Shown here: positions 17,982-27,378 of the stretch, piece by piece
How the letters are laid out: the number at the start of each line of letters is the position of its first letter
Position numbering within the stretch: the first letter of the stretch is position 1
From: Bosea sp. (in: a-proteobacteria)
Lineage (GTDB): Bacteria > Pseudomonadota > Alphaproteobacteria > Rhizobiales > Beijerinckiaceae
Reading direction: 5' to 3'
Length of the DNA: 64,000 bases
Assembly (NCBI RefSeq): GCF_023953965.1
Contig: NZ_JAMLIX010000001.1
Coordinates: 682,001 to 746,000, forward strand
Program-made: the position numbers and the translations under genes
The notes under the pieces: generated by a model
The model's input: the letters and a program-made list of their open reading frames with translations, nothing else
What the model was told of the DNA's origin: nothing
Database searches by the model: none

Positions 17982-18030
17982 GCGACGCGACGCGCGACGC
18001 GCAACCCGCCCGAACGGGGCAAGCCGGCCG

Positions 18031-18894
18031 ATGCTGACCGCGCTGAGCATCGCCATGGACGCGCTCGCCTATGGCATGGCGCTGTTCATCATCTGCATCG
18101 GCCTGTCGCTGACCATGGGCCTGATGCGGGTGGTGAACCTCGCGCATGGCGCCTTCGCCATGATCGGCGGCTATATCGCCTCCTGGGCGATGCGCGAGCA
18201 TGACCTCGGCTATGGCTTCGGGATCGCGCTGGCGATCGCCGGCACGGTGATGATCGCGGTGCCGCTCGAGCGCCTGCTCTATCGCCGCATCTACGACCGC
18301 AGCGAACTCACGCAGCTCTTGATGACGATCGGCCTCACCTTCTGCGTCATCGGCCTCACCAACTATCTCTTCGGGCCGAGCCTGAAGACGATTCCCCTGC
18401 CGGCCGCGCTCGCCCAGCCGATCGATCTCGGCTTCCGCAGCATCAGCGGGCATCGCCTCTTCGTCATCGTGAGCGGCCTTGCCGTCGCGGGGGGCCTTTG
18501 GTTCCTGGTCGCGCGTACCGGCTTCGGCGTCCACTTGCGCGCCGCGGTCGAGAACGCGCCGATGGCGCGCGCGCTCGGCATCCGCACCGAAACCGTCTAT
18601 GCGTTAAGCTTCGCGCTCGCCATCGGGCTTTCCGCCTTCGGCGGCGTGGTCGGCGCCGAATTCCTGCCGATCGAGCCCTATTACGCGCTGCGCTACATGG
18701 TGACCTTCCTCGTCGTGGTCTCGGTCGGCGGCGCCGGCTCCATCCCCGGCGCGCTCGCCGCCTGCCTGCTACTCGGCGCCATCGATGTGACCGGGCGCTA
18801 TCTCCTGCCCGATTTCGGCAATTTCTTCTTCTATCTCGCGGTGATCCTGGTGGTCTGCGCCTTCCCGCGCGGCCTGATGGGGCGGGCTCCCTAG
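18031..18894 (+). CDS. livH: branched-chain amino acid-type ABC permease (LivH family)
   Basis: 287 residues and about eight helices. LivH hallmarks are GLSLTMGLMRVVNLAHGAFAMIGGYI near the start and VVSVGGAGSIPGALAACLLLGAID near the end. Its TAG stop abuts the livM ATG directly. Confidence 0.93.
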   Translation: MLTALSIAMDALAYGMALFIICIGLSLTMGLMRVVNLAHGAFAMIGGYIASWAMREHDLGYGFGIALAIAGTVMIAVPLERLLYRRIYDRSELTQLLMTIGLTFCVIGLTNYLFGPSLKTIPLPAALAQPIDLGFRSISGHRLFVIVSGLAVAGGLWFLVARTGFGVHLRAAVENAPMARALGIRTETVYALSFALAIGLSAFGGVVGAEFLPIEPYYALRYMVTFLVVVSVGGAGSIPGALAACLLLGAIDVTGRYLLPDFGNFFFYLAVILVVCAFPRGLMGRAP

Positions 18895-19887
18895 ATGGCC
18901 GAGGCGCCGCCCCCGCTTTCCGCCGTGCTCGGGCGCGACCTTGCCGGCCTCGCCCTGATCGCGGCGGCGGGGCTTGCCGGCTACTGGCTCTTTCCCGACA
19001 GCCTCGCCTTCCTGACGCGCCTGATCTCGATTTCGCTGCTCGTGCTCTCGCTCGACCTGATCGTCGGCTATTGCGGCATCGCCTCGCTCGGCCAGGGCGC
19101 GCTCTATGGCGCCGGCGCCTATGCCGCCGGCATCGCCTGCCTCGCCGGCCTCGACGATCCCGTCCTGCTCGTCCTGATCGGCGCGGCCGCCGGCGCCCTG
19201 ACGGGGCTCGCCATGGGCGCCGTCATGCTGCGCGCCCATGGCTTGCCGCAGCTCGTGCTCTCGATCGCCATCGTCCAGCTCCTGCACGAGGCCGCCAACA
19301 AGGCCTCCTCGATCACCGGCGGCAGCGACGGGCTCTCGGGCCTCGAGCCCGCCCCGCTCTTCGGCGTCTTCGCCTTCGACCTGTGGGGCCGCAGCGCCTA
19401 TCTCTTCGGGCTCAGCCTCCTGATCCTGGTCTTCGCCGGCTTGCGCTTCGTCACGCGCTCGCCCTTCGGCATGGTCTGCCGCGGGCTGAAGGAGGACCCG
19501 CTCAGGATCAGCGCGCTCGGCATCCGCGCCTTCCCGGTGCTGCTGCGGATGTTCGCGATCTCCGGCGCGGTCGCAGGGATGGGCGGCGCGCTTTCGGCGA
19601 TCGCGACCCAGGTCGTCGGGCTCGACAGCATCAGTTTCGAGATTTCGGCCAATGCTCTCGTCATGCTGGTGGTCGGCGGCATGGGCCATCTCCACGGCGC
19701 GCTGATCGGCACCGTGATCTTCATGGCGCTCGAGCATGTCATCGCCGCGATCGACCCTTTCCACTGGATGACGCTGGTCGGCGCCGTGCTGATCGCCATC
19801 GTGCTCTTCGCCCCGCGCGGGCTCTCCGGCACGCTGGACGAGGCCGCCCGGCTGCTCACGCGCCGGCCCCCGGAGCCCGGCCGATGA
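18895..19887 (+). CDS. livM: branched-chain amino acid-type ABC permease (LivM family)
   Basis: 330 residues. LivM hallmarks are LDLIVGYCGIASLGQGALYGAGAYAAG, the EDPLRISALGIR coupling segment and VVGGMGHLHGALIGTVIF. Overlaps livG by four bases (ATGA). Confidence 0.93.
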   Translation: MAEAPPPLSAVLGRDLAGLALIAAAGLAGYWLFPDSLAFLTRLISISLLVLSLDLIVGYCGIASLGQGALYGAGAYAAGIACLAGLDDPVLLVLIGAAAGALTGLAMGAVMLRAHGLPQLVLSIAIVQLLHEAANKASSITGGSDGLSGLEPAPLFGVFAFDLWGRSAYLFGLSLLILVFAGLRFVTRSPFGMVCRGLKEDPLRISALGIRAFPVLLRMFAISGAVAGMGGALSAIATQVVGLDSISFEISANALVMLVVGGMGHLHGALIGTVIFMALEHVIAAIDPFHWMTLVGAVLIAIVLFAPRGLSGTLDEAARLLTRRPPEPGR

Positions 19888-20648
19888 ACCCGGTCTTCGC
19901 GGTCAGCCGTCTCTCCAAGGCATTCGGCGGGATCACGGTCGCGCGCGACATCTCGCTCGCGCTGGCCGAGGGCGAGCGGCTCGCCCTGATCGGCCCCAAC
20001 GGCGCCGGCAAGACCTCATTCGTCGAGATCGCCACCGGCCGCATCGCGCCCGACGCAGGCCACGTCCGTCTCGCCGGCGAGGAGATCACCACCTTGAGCG
20101 CCGTCGGGCGTGTGCGGGCGGGCCTGGTGCGCAGCTTCCAGGTCACCCGCCTCTTCCCCGAGATGACGCCGGAGGAGCATGTCGTCATGGCCGTGCTGCA
20201 AAGGCTCGGCCGGGCGACGCGCATCTTCGCCCGCTTCGGCGGCGACCCCGCCGCGCGCGACGAGGCCGCCGCGATCCTGGCGGAGCTCGGGCTCGCCGAA
20301 GTCGCGCGCCGCAGGGTCGGGACAATCGCCTATGGCCAGCAGCGCCTCACCGAGATCGCGATCGCGCTGGCGCAGCGGCCGAAGGTGCTGCTGCTCGACG
20401 AGCCCGCCGCCGGCGTCCCCGCCGCCGACACGCCGCTGATCGAGGCGGCGCTCGCCCGCCTGCCGGCCTCGCTTACCGTGCTGATGATCGAGCACGACAT
20501 GGACCTCGTCTTCCGCTTCGCCAGGCGCGTCGCGGTGATGGCCGCGGGCGAGATCATCTTCGAGGGCCCCCCGGCCGAGGTCGCCCGGGACCGAAGCGTC
20601 CGCGAAGCCTATCTCGGGAGCTATGCGCATGCCGGCCGCCGCGCTTGA
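19884..20648 (+). CDS. livG: branched-chain amino acid-type ABC ATPase (LivG family)
   Basis: 254 residues. Walker A is GPNGAGKTS (with S as last residue), and the LivG-specific segment is RAGLVRSFQVTRLFPEMTPEEHV. The signature helix is degenerate (AYGQQRLTEIAIAL), as is typical for LivG. Walker B is VLLLDEPAAG, followed by IEHDMDLVF. The ATG at 19884 overlaps the livM stop. Confidence 0.93.
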   Translation: MNPVFAVSRLSKAFGGITVARDISLALAEGERLALIGPNGAGKTSFVEIATGRIAPDAGHVRLAGEEITTLSAVGRVRAGLVRSFQVTRLFPEMTPEEHVVMAVLQRLGRATRIFARFGGDPAARDEAAAILAELGLAEVARRRVGTIAYGQQRLTEIAIALAQRPKVLLLDEPAAGVPAADTPLIEAALARLPASLTVLMIEHDMDLVFRFARRVAVMAAGEIIFEGPPAEVARDRSVREAYLGSYAHAGRRA

Positions 20649-21345
20649 CGTCCGGGCCTTAAGCGCCGGCTACGGCCGGACCCATGTGCTGGAGGAGGTC
20701 TCCTTCCGCGTGCCCGCCGGCGGGCGGCTCGCCATCCTCGGCCGCAACGGCATGGGCAAGACCACGCTGCTGGCGAGCCTGATGGGGCTGACCCGCCGCT
20801 ATGCCGGCAGCATCGGGCTCGACGGCCGCGACATCACCGCGCTCGGCACGGCGGAGCGGGCGCTCGCCGGCCTCGGCCTCGTTCCCCAGGCCCGCGAGGT
20901 GTTCCGGGGCCTGAGCGTGGAGGAGAACCTCTTCACCGGGCTGAAAGGCCGGCCGCGGCCGGCGATCGCGGAAGCCTATGGCCTGTTCCCGCGCCTCTAC
21001 GAGCGCCGCCGCCATCTCGGCGCGCAATTGTCCGGCGGCGAGCAGCAGATGCTGGCGACGGCGCGCACCATCCTCGGCCAACCGTCCGTGCTGCTGCTCG
21101 ACGAGCCGCTGGAGGGCCTGGCCCCGATCATCTGCGACATGCTGATGGAGGCTTTCGCCCGGCTCGCGGCGAGCGGGGCGACGACCATCCTCCTCGTCGA
21201 GCAGCGGCTGGAAAGCGCGCTCGCCTTCGCCGAGGCGGTCGTCATCCTCGAACGCGGACGCATCGTCTGGTCGGGCAGTCCCGGCGCGCTCAGGGCCGAT
21301 GCGGAGCTGATCGAACGCCATCTCGGCGTCGGCGGCCTGCGTTGA
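20629..21345 (+). CDS. livF: branched-chain amino acid-type ABC ATPase (LivF family)
   Basis: 238 residues. Walker A is GRNGMGKTT, then LVPQAREVFRGLSVEENL, LSGGEQQMLATART, and Walker B LLLDEPLEGLAP. Two in-frame ATGs exist (20623 and 20629). The second has better spacing (8 nt) from the CGGGAG ribosome site. The gene overlaps livG by about 20 bases. It ends four bases before the convergent dehydrogenase gene. Confidence 0.92.
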   Translation: MPAAALDVRALSAGYGRTHVLEEVSFRVPAGGRLAILGRNGMGKTTLLASLMGLTRRYAGSIGLDGRDITALGTAERALAGLGLVPQAREVFRGLSVEENLFTGLKGRPRPAIAEAYGLFPRLYERRRHLGAQLSGGEQQMLATARTILGQPSVLLLDEPLEGLAPIICDMLMEAFARLAASGATTILLVEQRLESALAFAEAVVILERGRIVWSGSPGALRADAELIERHLGVGGLR

Positions 21346-21349
21346 GGCG

Positions 21350-22315
21350 TCACACCACCAGATCGAGCGGCGGCACCGGCTCGCCGCGCGAGACGCGCTG
21401 GATGTTGGCGAACATCCGCTTCACGGTCGGCACGAAACCGTCGGCGGAGAGCGCGGCCAGATGCGGCGTGGTCACCAGATTGTCGAGGGTGAGGAGCGCG
21501 CTTGCGGCCGGCAGCGGCTCGGTCGCGTAGACATCCATCGCCGCGCCCGCGATCTCCCCGTCCCGCAGCGCCACGACCAGATCCTGCTCCTTGACGACGC
21601 CGCCGCGCGCGGCATTGACCAGCACCGCCGTCCGCTTCATCGCCCTGAACGCCGCCGCGTCGATCAGATCGGCCGTTTCCGGCGTCAGCGGGCAATGCAG
21701 CGAGACCACGTCGGCCTCAGCCAGGAGCTGCGCCAGCGGCGCATGCCTGACACCGAGCGCCGCCTCCTCGGCGGCATCGAGCGGCGTGCGCTTGCTGTAG
21801 AGGATGGGGCAGCCAAAACCCTTCAGCAGCTTCGCGACGGTCTTGCCGATCATCCCCAGGCCGACGATGCCGACCGTCTTGCCGGAGAGCGTATAGGTCT
21901 CGCCGGGCAGTCTGCCGGTCGTCCAATGGCCCTTCCTCAATTCGGCATGGCCATAGGCGATGTGGCGCAGCGCCGACAGCATCAGCCCGATCGTGAATTC
22001 GGCGACGGGCACGGCGTTGGAGCCGGTCGTGCGCGCGACCGTGATGCCGAGCTCCTTGGCGGTCGCGATGTCGATATTGTCGTAGCCGACGCCCCATTTG
22101 TGCAGGAGCTTCAGCTTCCTGCCCGCGCGCAGCACGTCGCCGGAGACGCCGACCTGGCCGGTGATCGCATAATCGGCCTCGGCGATGATCTCCTTCATAT
22201 GCGCGTCGCCGCGTGCCGTGCCATGGGTCAGCACGAAGCCGGGCGGCAGCAGCGCGCGCAGGCGCTCGGCGCGCTCGGGCGCCATCATGTCGAGCAGGAC
22301 GATGGTCTCGGGCAT
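21350..22315 (-). CDS. D-isomer-specific 2-hydroxyacid dehydrogenase
   Basis: 321 residues. NAD-binding motif GIVGLGMIGKTVA, then VSLHCPLTPETADLI and VNAARGGVVKEQDL with the catalytic Arg, and TPHLAAL with the catalytic His. The family interconverts 2-oxoacids and D-2-hydroxyacids. It is followed on the same strand by a gamma-glutamyltransferase (12-bp gap upstream), so the two likely form a small operon. Phosphoglycerate/hydroxypyruvate-type specificity cannot be resolved. Confidence 0.9.
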   Translation of the reverse strand: MPETIVLLDMMAPERAERLRALLPPGFVLTHGTARGDAHMKEIIAEADYAITGQVGVSGDVLRAGRKLKLLHKWGVGYDNIDIATAKELGITVARTTGSNAVPVAEFTIGLMLSALRHIAYGHAELRKGHWTTGRLPGETYTLSGKTVGIVGLGMIGKTVAKLLKGFGCPILYSKRTPLDAAEEAALGVRHAPLAQLLAEADVVSLHCPLTPETADLIDAAAFRAMKRTAVLVNAARGGVVKEQDLVVALRDGEIAGAAMDVYATEPLPAASALLTLDNLVTTPHLAALSADGFVPTVKRMFANIQRVSRGEPVPPLDLVV

Positions 22316-22327
22316 AAGATGGTCCGG

Positions 22328-23998
22328 TCAGATGGTGAAGCGGGCCCCGGCGCGGGCGAGCCCGCCGGAGATGGCGACGGGCGTGCCGTCGGCGCGCCAG
22401 CAGGCGGCGCCGGTCATGGTGCCGTCCGGGTTGAAGGCGATGGCGTTCATGCCGCCGGCGACGCGCGGCGAGCGTATGACGCCGTGCCCGCGGGCGGCGA
22501 GCGCCTGCGCCACCGCCTCGGGGAAAGCCTCCTCGAGCTCGAGCACGCCGCCCTCGGTCCAGATGCGCGGCGCCTCGACCGCCTCCTGAAGGGTCATCCG
22601 ATGGTCGATCAGGTTGACGATCGCCTGAAGCGCGGAGGGGAAGATGCGCAGCGCGCCCGGCAGGCCGAGCGCGAAGCAAAGCCTGCCCTCCTTCAGCACC
22701 ATCATCGGCGCCATCGAGGTGAAGACCCGCTTACCCGGCGCGATCGAGAGCGCCCGTCCGGGATGCGGATCGAAATTGAACATGTAGTTGTTGGCGATCA
22801 TCCCGGTGCCGGGGATCTGGAGGCAGGCGCCGAACAGCCCGTTGACGGTCTGCGTCGCGCTGACGACGTTGCCGGCCGCATCGGCGACGGTGACATGGGT
22901 GGTATCGGCGGATTCGCCGCCGGAGAGCCCGGCCGTCCAGCTTTTCGCCCGGTCCATCGCGATCTGGGCGCGCCGCTCGGCGGCATAAGCCTTGTCGATC
23001 AGCCTTTCGACCGGGACCTCGACGAAGGCCGGATCGGCGGTCGCCACGGCGCGGTCGGCGAAGGCGATCTTCAGCGCCTCGGCCAAGAGATGCACCGCAT
23101 CCGTCGCGCCGAAGCCGAGCGCGCCGATATCGTAGCCTTCGAGGATGTTGAGCATCTGCGCGATGTGCACGCCCGAGGAGGAAGGCGGCGGGGGACCGAG
23201 GATCTCGTAGCCGCGATAGGCCCCCCGGATCGGCTGGCGCAGCACGACGCGGTATCGGGCGAGGTCGGCCTCGTCGATCAGCCCGCCATGGGCGGCCATA
23301 TAGTCGCTCAAGGCCCGTCCCAGCCGCCCGCCATAGAGCGCCTGCGGGCCTTCGGCCGCGATCAGCTTCAGGCTTTCGGCATAATCGGGCTGAACCAGCC
23401 GCATGCCGGGCTGAAGCGGCTTTCCGCCCGGCAGCAGCATCGCCTCAAGGCCGGGATCGCGGGCGAGATCGACGACGTTGTCGGCGATGCAGTTCGCGAG
23501 ATAGGGCGTGACCACGAAGCCGCGCCCGGCGAGCCCGATCGCCGGTTGCAGCACCTCGGCGAGCGTGAGCGCGCCGAAGCGGGAAAGCGCCTCGCACCAG
23601 CCCTTGAGGGCGCCGGGCACCGCGACCGCCCTGGCGCCGACCACGTTCTCGCGGTCGCGGGTGTCGCGCTGCCGGCCGATCTCGTCGGAGAGGCAATCGT
23701 ACATGTCGGGCGTCGCCCTGCCCGGCGCGGTCGAAAGATTGTCGATCACGACATGGCGCCCCTCGGCGAGGCGGATATGGCTCAAGCCCCCGCCGAGGAT
23801 GCCGACCATCATCGGCTCGACGACCGTCAGCGCGAAGAGCGCGGCCACCGCCGCGTCGACGGCATTGCCGCCGGCGAGCAGCATCTGCGCGCCCGCCGCC
23901 GAGGCGAGCGGATGATTGGTGACGACCATGCCGCGCGAGCCGGTCGCCGGCGCCTTCTCGCAGGCGAAGCGCGCGATGCGCGGGGCGGGAGCGTTCAT
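22328..23998 (-). CDS. ggt: gamma-glutamyltransferase
   Basis: 556 residues without an obvious signal peptide. GGT features are VVTNHPLASAAGAQMLLAGGNAVDAAVA, VVEPMMVGILGGG, GPPPPSSSGVHIAQMLNILEGYD, and the autoprocessing site ADTTHVTVAD, whose first Thr would become the N-terminal nucleophile of the small subunit. ATG at 23998 was chosen because conserved sequence begins there; a much longer open frame upstream is unsupported. It might process gamma-glutamyl compounds imported by the adjacent Liv system (inference). Confidence 0.9.
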   Translation of the reverse strand: MNAPAPRIARFACEKAPATGSRGMVVTNHPLASAAGAQMLLAGGNAVDAAVAALFALTVVEPMMVGILGGGLSHIRLAEGRHVVIDNLSTAPGRATPDMYDCLSDEIGRQRDTRDRENVVGARAVAVPGALKGWCEALSRFGALTLAEVLQPAIGLAGRGFVVTPYLANCIADNVVDLARDPGLEAMLLPGGKPLQPGMRLVQPDYAESLKLIAAEGPQALYGGRLGRALSDYMAAHGGLIDEADLARYRVVLRQPIRGAYRGYEILGPPPPSSSGVHIAQMLNILEGYDIGALGFGATDAVHLLAEALKIAFADRAVATADPAFVEVPVERLIDKAYAAERRAQIAMDRAKSWTAGLSGGESADTTHVTVADAAGNVVSATQTVNGLFGACLQIPGTGMIANNYMFNFDPHPGRALSIAPGKRVFTSMAPMMVLKEGRLCFALGLPGALRIFPSALQAIVNLIDHRMTLQEAVEAPRIWTEGGVLELEEAFPEAVAQALAARGHGVIRSPRVAGGMNAIAFNPDGTMTGAACWRADGTPVAISGGLARAGARFTI

Positions 23999-24240
23999 GG
24001 CCGGGATCCTGGCGGCGAAACGGGTGGCGAGGCGGGAGCGGCACCTGGGCACGCTCACCGACGATAGACCGCATCGCCTGCATGCGGCACCCCCGAAGCA
24101 TGCGGGGCCGCTCCCGGCCGGCGAAATGGACGACACACCGTTTAGGCCATAGGAAGGCAACGGCTTCGCGCGCGAAGCCGGACACGCCCTGGAAATCCCC
24201 GCTCGGCATCCGAGCGACCGGCACGGCTGCTGGAGGTCAC

Positions 24241-25191
24241 ATGCATCGCATCGTCTTTCTTGACCGCGGGACAATAGCCCCGCAGGTCGTCGTTCGCCGA
24301 CCGGCTTTCGAGCATGTCTGGCAGGAGCATGAAAAATCGTCATCCGGCCAGATCCTGGAACGGGCCGAGGATGCGACGATCATCATCACCAACAAGGTCG
24401 ATCTTCGCACCGACCTGCTGGCGAAACTGCCCCGGCTGAAACTCGTCGCGGTCGCCGCGACCGGCTATGACTGCATCGACGTCGCGGCCGCCCGGGAACG
24501 CGGTATCGCCGTCTGCAATATCCGTGGCTATGCCAAGACGACGGTGCCCGAACACACCTTCGCGCTGATCCTTTCGCTGTCGCGCGCGATCGTGCCCTAT
24601 CATCAATCCGTGCGCGCCGGCCGATGGCAGGAAGCCGGCCAGTTCTGCTATTTCGATTTTCCGATCTTCGATCTGGCCGGCAAGCGGCTCGGCGTGATCG
24701 GCGGCGGGGTTCTGGGCACGCGCGTCGCCGAACTGGGCAGGGCCTTCGGAATGGATGTCGTGGTATACGATCCGAAGCCGGCGGCGCCGACACCGAGCCT
24801 GGTGCCGCTGGCCGAACTCATCCGCACCTCGGACGTCATCACCCTGCACTGTCCGCTGACCCCGGAAACGGCCGGCATCATCGACGCCGCGCAATTCCGG
24901 CGGATGGAGAAGAAGCCGCTGCTGATCAATACCGCCCGGGGCGGGCTGATCGTCGAGAACGATCTCTACGAGGCCTTGACGGGCGGGCTGGTCGCCGGCG
25001 CCGCGCTCGACGTGACCCTGCCGGAGCCTCCGCCCCCGGGCGGCAGCTTCATGCGGCTCGCCGCGCTGCCGAATGTCGTGGTCACGCCGCATACGGCGTG
25101 GTCGTCGGTCGAGGCACAGCAAGCTCTCGCCGACCAGTTGATCGACAATGTCGACGCTTTCGTCCAGGGGCAGCCGCGCAACGTCGTCTGA
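24241..25191 (+). CDS. D-2-hydroxyacid dehydrogenase, glycerate dehydrogenase-like
   Basis: 316 residues. VAVAATGYDCIDVAAARERGIAVCNIRGY and WQEAGQFCYFDFPIFDLAGK resemble hydroxypyruvate/glycerate dehydrogenases (HprA-like). NAD motif GVIGGGVLGTRVA, then LINTARGGLIVENDL and VTPHTAWSS. Start at 24241 after CTGGAGG. It is the last chromosomal gene before the genomic island. Its codon bias is slightly less extreme than that of its neighbours. Confidence 0.88.
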   Translation: MHRIVFLDRGTIAPQVVVRRPAFEHVWQEHEKSSSGQILERAEDATIIITNKVDLRTDLLAKLPRLKLVAVAATGYDCIDVAAARERGIAVCNIRGYAKTTVPEHTFALILSLSRAIVPYHQSVRAGRWQEAGQFCYFDFPIFDLAGKRLGVIGGGVLGTRVAELGRAFGMDVVVYDPKPAAPTPSLVPLAELIRTSDVITLHCPLTPETAGIIDAAQFRRMEKKPLLINTARGGLIVENDLYEALTGGLVAGAALDVTLPEPPPPGGSFMRLAALPNVVVTPHTAWSSVEAQQALADQLIDNVDAFVQGQPRNVV

Positions 25192-25209
25192 CGGAACGAG
25201 ATCCATCCG

Positions 25210-25230
25210 GGCCCGGCCAGCCGCCGGGCC
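25210..25230 (+). terminator. GC hairpin after the dehydrogenase gene
   Basis: GGCCCGGC / GCCGGGCC 8-bp stem with a five-base loop, 19 bp after the stop codon. No T-run, so termination is uncertain. Confidence 0.35.
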
Positions 25231-25253
25231 GGAGATGTCGATGCTATCGGGGG

Positions 25254-25287
25254 AAAATCACCCACCAAGGCATGAAAGCCTTGGTGG
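25254..25287 (-). terminator. displaced terminator of tRNA-Ala at the left island boundary
   Basis: CCACCAAGGC (25262-25271) pairs perfectly with GCCTTGGTGG (25278-25287). On the minus strand the stem is followed by GTGATTTT. One arm is the tRNA 3' end (the CCACCA portion), so before integration this was the tRNA-Ala transcription terminator. It is now 25 kb from the functional tRNA. Confidence 0.7.
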
Positions 25288-25298
25288 AGCTGAGGGGA
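25270..25298. repeat. attL: 29-bp direct repeat, left end of the island
   Basis: Identical over 29 bp to 50296-50324. It contains the last 17 bases of tRNA-Ala (ending in CCA on the minus strand) and 12 bases beyond. The tRNA body is absent here, so this is the outer, non-functional copy. Confidence 0.93.
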
Positions 25299-25374
25299 AT
25301 CTCTGGAGCCTTTGCCGTCAAATCCTTGCAAGGATTGAAGCAATTGATTCTACGGGCCTAACTGGCTCTTCGTA

Positions 25375-25397
25375 GGGGACATGCTTGGGTACACGGG
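25375..25397 (+). promoter_or_regulatory. possible integrase arm-type site, left
   Basis: GGGGACATGCTTGGGTACA resembles the right-end sequence at 50214-50232, sharing GGGGACA and TGGGTACA at equal spacing. It lies just inside the left end and directly upstream of the integrase gene, as expected for arm-type binding sites or integrase autoregulation. Confidence 0.5.
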
Positions 25398-25418
25398 TGT
25401 GTAATCGGAGCAATCTCC

Positions 25419-26912
25419 ATGTCTGCCGTTAACGGCTCCGCGCCGAGCTATCTTGAGAAGCATGGCGCCACATATCGGGTCACCTATCCGATCCCGAAAG
25501 AGCTTCAGAGACGCTTCGGAAAAAAGCGTCTCAAGGAATCACTTGGCACCGGTGACCTGCGGAAGGCGAACCGGCTCAAGGGAAAGGTCATCGGTCGCTT
25601 CGACGATATGGTCGAGTTGGAGCGAGCCAAGATCAGGCTTGAACGAGGCACGGCAGAGGACAAGGCGAAGCTTCTTCACGCCCTTCTCGCCGATCCCAAT
25701 CAAGATCACGAAGGGCGCCAGTCAGCCCGTATGGATATCGACCTGGAGCACAGTGGCCTGCTGGGGCGCCCTATCGGCTACGAGTATGTTATCGGCGACG
25801 ACGACGAGGAGATCGAAGTTCCGATCTATGACCCAATTCGGGAGGCCAACGCGCAGGCCTTTCTCTCGAACGCTCTTCCAGATGCGGAAAGCAGCCTCGA
25901 TGCCATTCACGAGGAATGGCTCAAGACGCATATGAAAGATCTGACCGAGCGAACCAAGGCGGATGACCGGCGCGCTCTGCGCTATTGGAAGGATTGGTGC
26001 CGAGCTCGCAACTTCCCCATCGAAGTCCGGCAGTTCACCAGGGTTATGGCGTACGAGTTCGTGGAAGGTTTCGAAGCCATGTCGGGCGGCCTGCAGGAAG
26101 TGACCCGCGCGAAATATCTTAACCGCCTAACCGTGTTTTGGCAGCACTTAGAGAACAAGGGTCTGGTCGCCGAGAACGTTTGGGCCAATCAGAAAATCAG
26201 GGTGCCGATCAAGGACGAGGAGCGTCTGGAGCGGGCGTTCAAAATGGATGAAATCCGTCGGCTTTTGAGAGGCAATCCGTCCGTCAAGCTCCGCGATGTG
26301 ATGATGATCGGAATGCTGACCGGCGCCCGGCTCGAAGCCATCATACGGTTGAAGGTCGAAGACATTTTCCCGGACCGGATCAAATTTGGGAAGCGCAAGA
26401 AGGAGGTTCGGAGTCGCTTTGTGCCGATCCACCCGCTTCTGCGACCAATTCTGGAGCGGCGTATCGCGGGTAAAGCCCCGAAAGATGACGTGTTCCCTGA
26501 TTGGCCGGGCCCGAAGAAGGAGGGCAGCATGCGAGAGCGCTCCTTCAAGGCCAGCAATGCGTTCACGAAGTATCGCAAGTCCTGCGGTGTCGACGAAGTT
26601 TACGCCGGCGACCGCCGCTCAAAGGTGAATTTTCACTCGTTCCGGCGATGGTTCATCAGCCACATGCGCATGGACGCGCCTTTGGACATGGTGAGGGCCT
26701 TGGTTGGCCATAGCCATGGCAATGTTACCGATGATTGCTACCGCTGGACCGGGCCGCGCTTCAAACTGGCCGCCGAGTACATTTCTCGTCTGCCCATACC
26801 GCCGGATACGGATGAATATGTGCCGGACCCGGAAAGTGTGAATGTCTACGATACGGAACTCAGTCCGAAGAAGCAGCGGCGCCAATTAGAGGAGGACGTC
26901 GAAAACTCATGA
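25419..26912 (+). CDS. int: tyrosine site-specific integrase of the island
   Basis: 497 residues. N-terminal DUF6538-like segment (YLEKHGATYRVTYPIPKELQRRFG), SAM-like core-binding domain at about residues 160-260, and a C-terminal catalytic domain. The catalytic residues visible are R in TGARLEAI, K in FGKRKKEV, H-x-x-R in HSFRRWF, H in VGHSHGN and Y in DDCYRW. ATG follows CGGAG at 25406-25410. It should catalyse recombination between the two 29-bp att copies. The composition is lower in GC than the chromosomal flank. Confidence 0.93.
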   Translation: MSAVNGSAPSYLEKHGATYRVTYPIPKELQRRFGKKRLKESLGTGDLRKANRLKGKVIGRFDDMVELERAKIRLERGTAEDKAKLLHALLADPNQDHEGRQSARMDIDLEHSGLLGRPIGYEYVIGDDDEEIEVPIYDPIREANAQAFLSNALPDAESSLDAIHEEWLKTHMKDLTERTKADDRRALRYWKDWCRARNFPIEVRQFTRVMAYEFVEGFEAMSGGLQEVTRAKYLNRLTVFWQHLENKGLVAENVWANQKIRVPIKDEERLERAFKMDEIRRLLRGNPSVKLRDVMMIGMLTGARLEAIIRLKVEDIFPDRIKFGKRKKEVRSRFVPIHPLLRPILERRIAGKAPKDDVFPDWPGPKKEGSMRERSFKASNAFTKYRKSCGVDEVYAGDRRSKVNFHSFRRWFISHMRMDAPLDMVRALVGHSHGNVTDDCYRWTGPRFKLAAEYISRLPIPPDTDEYVPDPESVNVYDTELSPKKQRRQLEEDVENS

Positions 26913-27008
26913 CCGGCAATGCCTTCTGAGATCGCCTCGGCAAAGCGACATGACAATGAGGCGCCGCGCTGAGTTGCCTTTAGGCAAATCCGGCAGGCGT
27001 ACTCCTCG

Positions 27009-27374
27009 TCAGCTCGCAGCTACGCAATCTCGCTGAGTTCGCATCCGCTCACAGTAGATAGCGAATTTTACCGCCGCTTGAGTTCGAGAGCGCACCTCAA
27101 GGCGTCTTAGAATCTCTGATAGGTGCGCTTTGATGGTGGCCTCAGCCAAACCTCGCATCGCAGCGATTTGCTTATTCAAGTACCCGCTGGTGATCAATGT
27201 AAGTACTTGTAATTGTGCCGGACTAAGCGTGGCAAGCTTCTGCTCAAAATCGCTCTCTGGGTCGAAAAAAACGTCAGCCTTCGGGATAGCCATGCGCATC
27301 TGCGCGGGGCGAGTAGCACGGCATGGCAGGCCTGGATCGATGTAACGGTACCGGCGCTCGTGGCGAAAAGACAT
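27009..27374 (-). pseudogene. LuxR-type DNA-binding domain, probable response-regulator remnant
   Basis: 121 residues containing a NarL/FixJ-type HTH: LSPAQLQVLTLITSGYLNKQIAAMRGLAEATIKAHLSEILRRLEVRSRTQAA. The receiver or sensor domain expected upstream is missing; the gene begins four bases from the stop of etfA, where composition changes abruptly. It is most likely the 3' part of a response regulator cut by a junction. A stand-alone small LuxR protein cannot be excluded. Confidence 0.65.
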
Positions 27375-27378
27375 TACT

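Noticed and set aside
21461..24067. Long plus-strand reading frame across the dehydrogenase and GGT genes
   Set aside because: It is the antisense shadow of two well-supported minus-strand genes with clear catalytic motifs.
22328..24343. Extended start for the gamma-glutamyltransferase, 115 codons longer
   Set aside because: The extra N-terminus lacks a signal peptide or family similarity, while conserved sequence begins at the ATG at 23998.
25262..25287. Hairpin at the left island edge as an inverted terminal repeat of a transposon
   Set aside because: One arm is the tRNA-Ala 3' end and the hairpin is followed by a T-run on the minus strand, so a displaced tRNA terminator explains it better. 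No matching copy exists at the other end.
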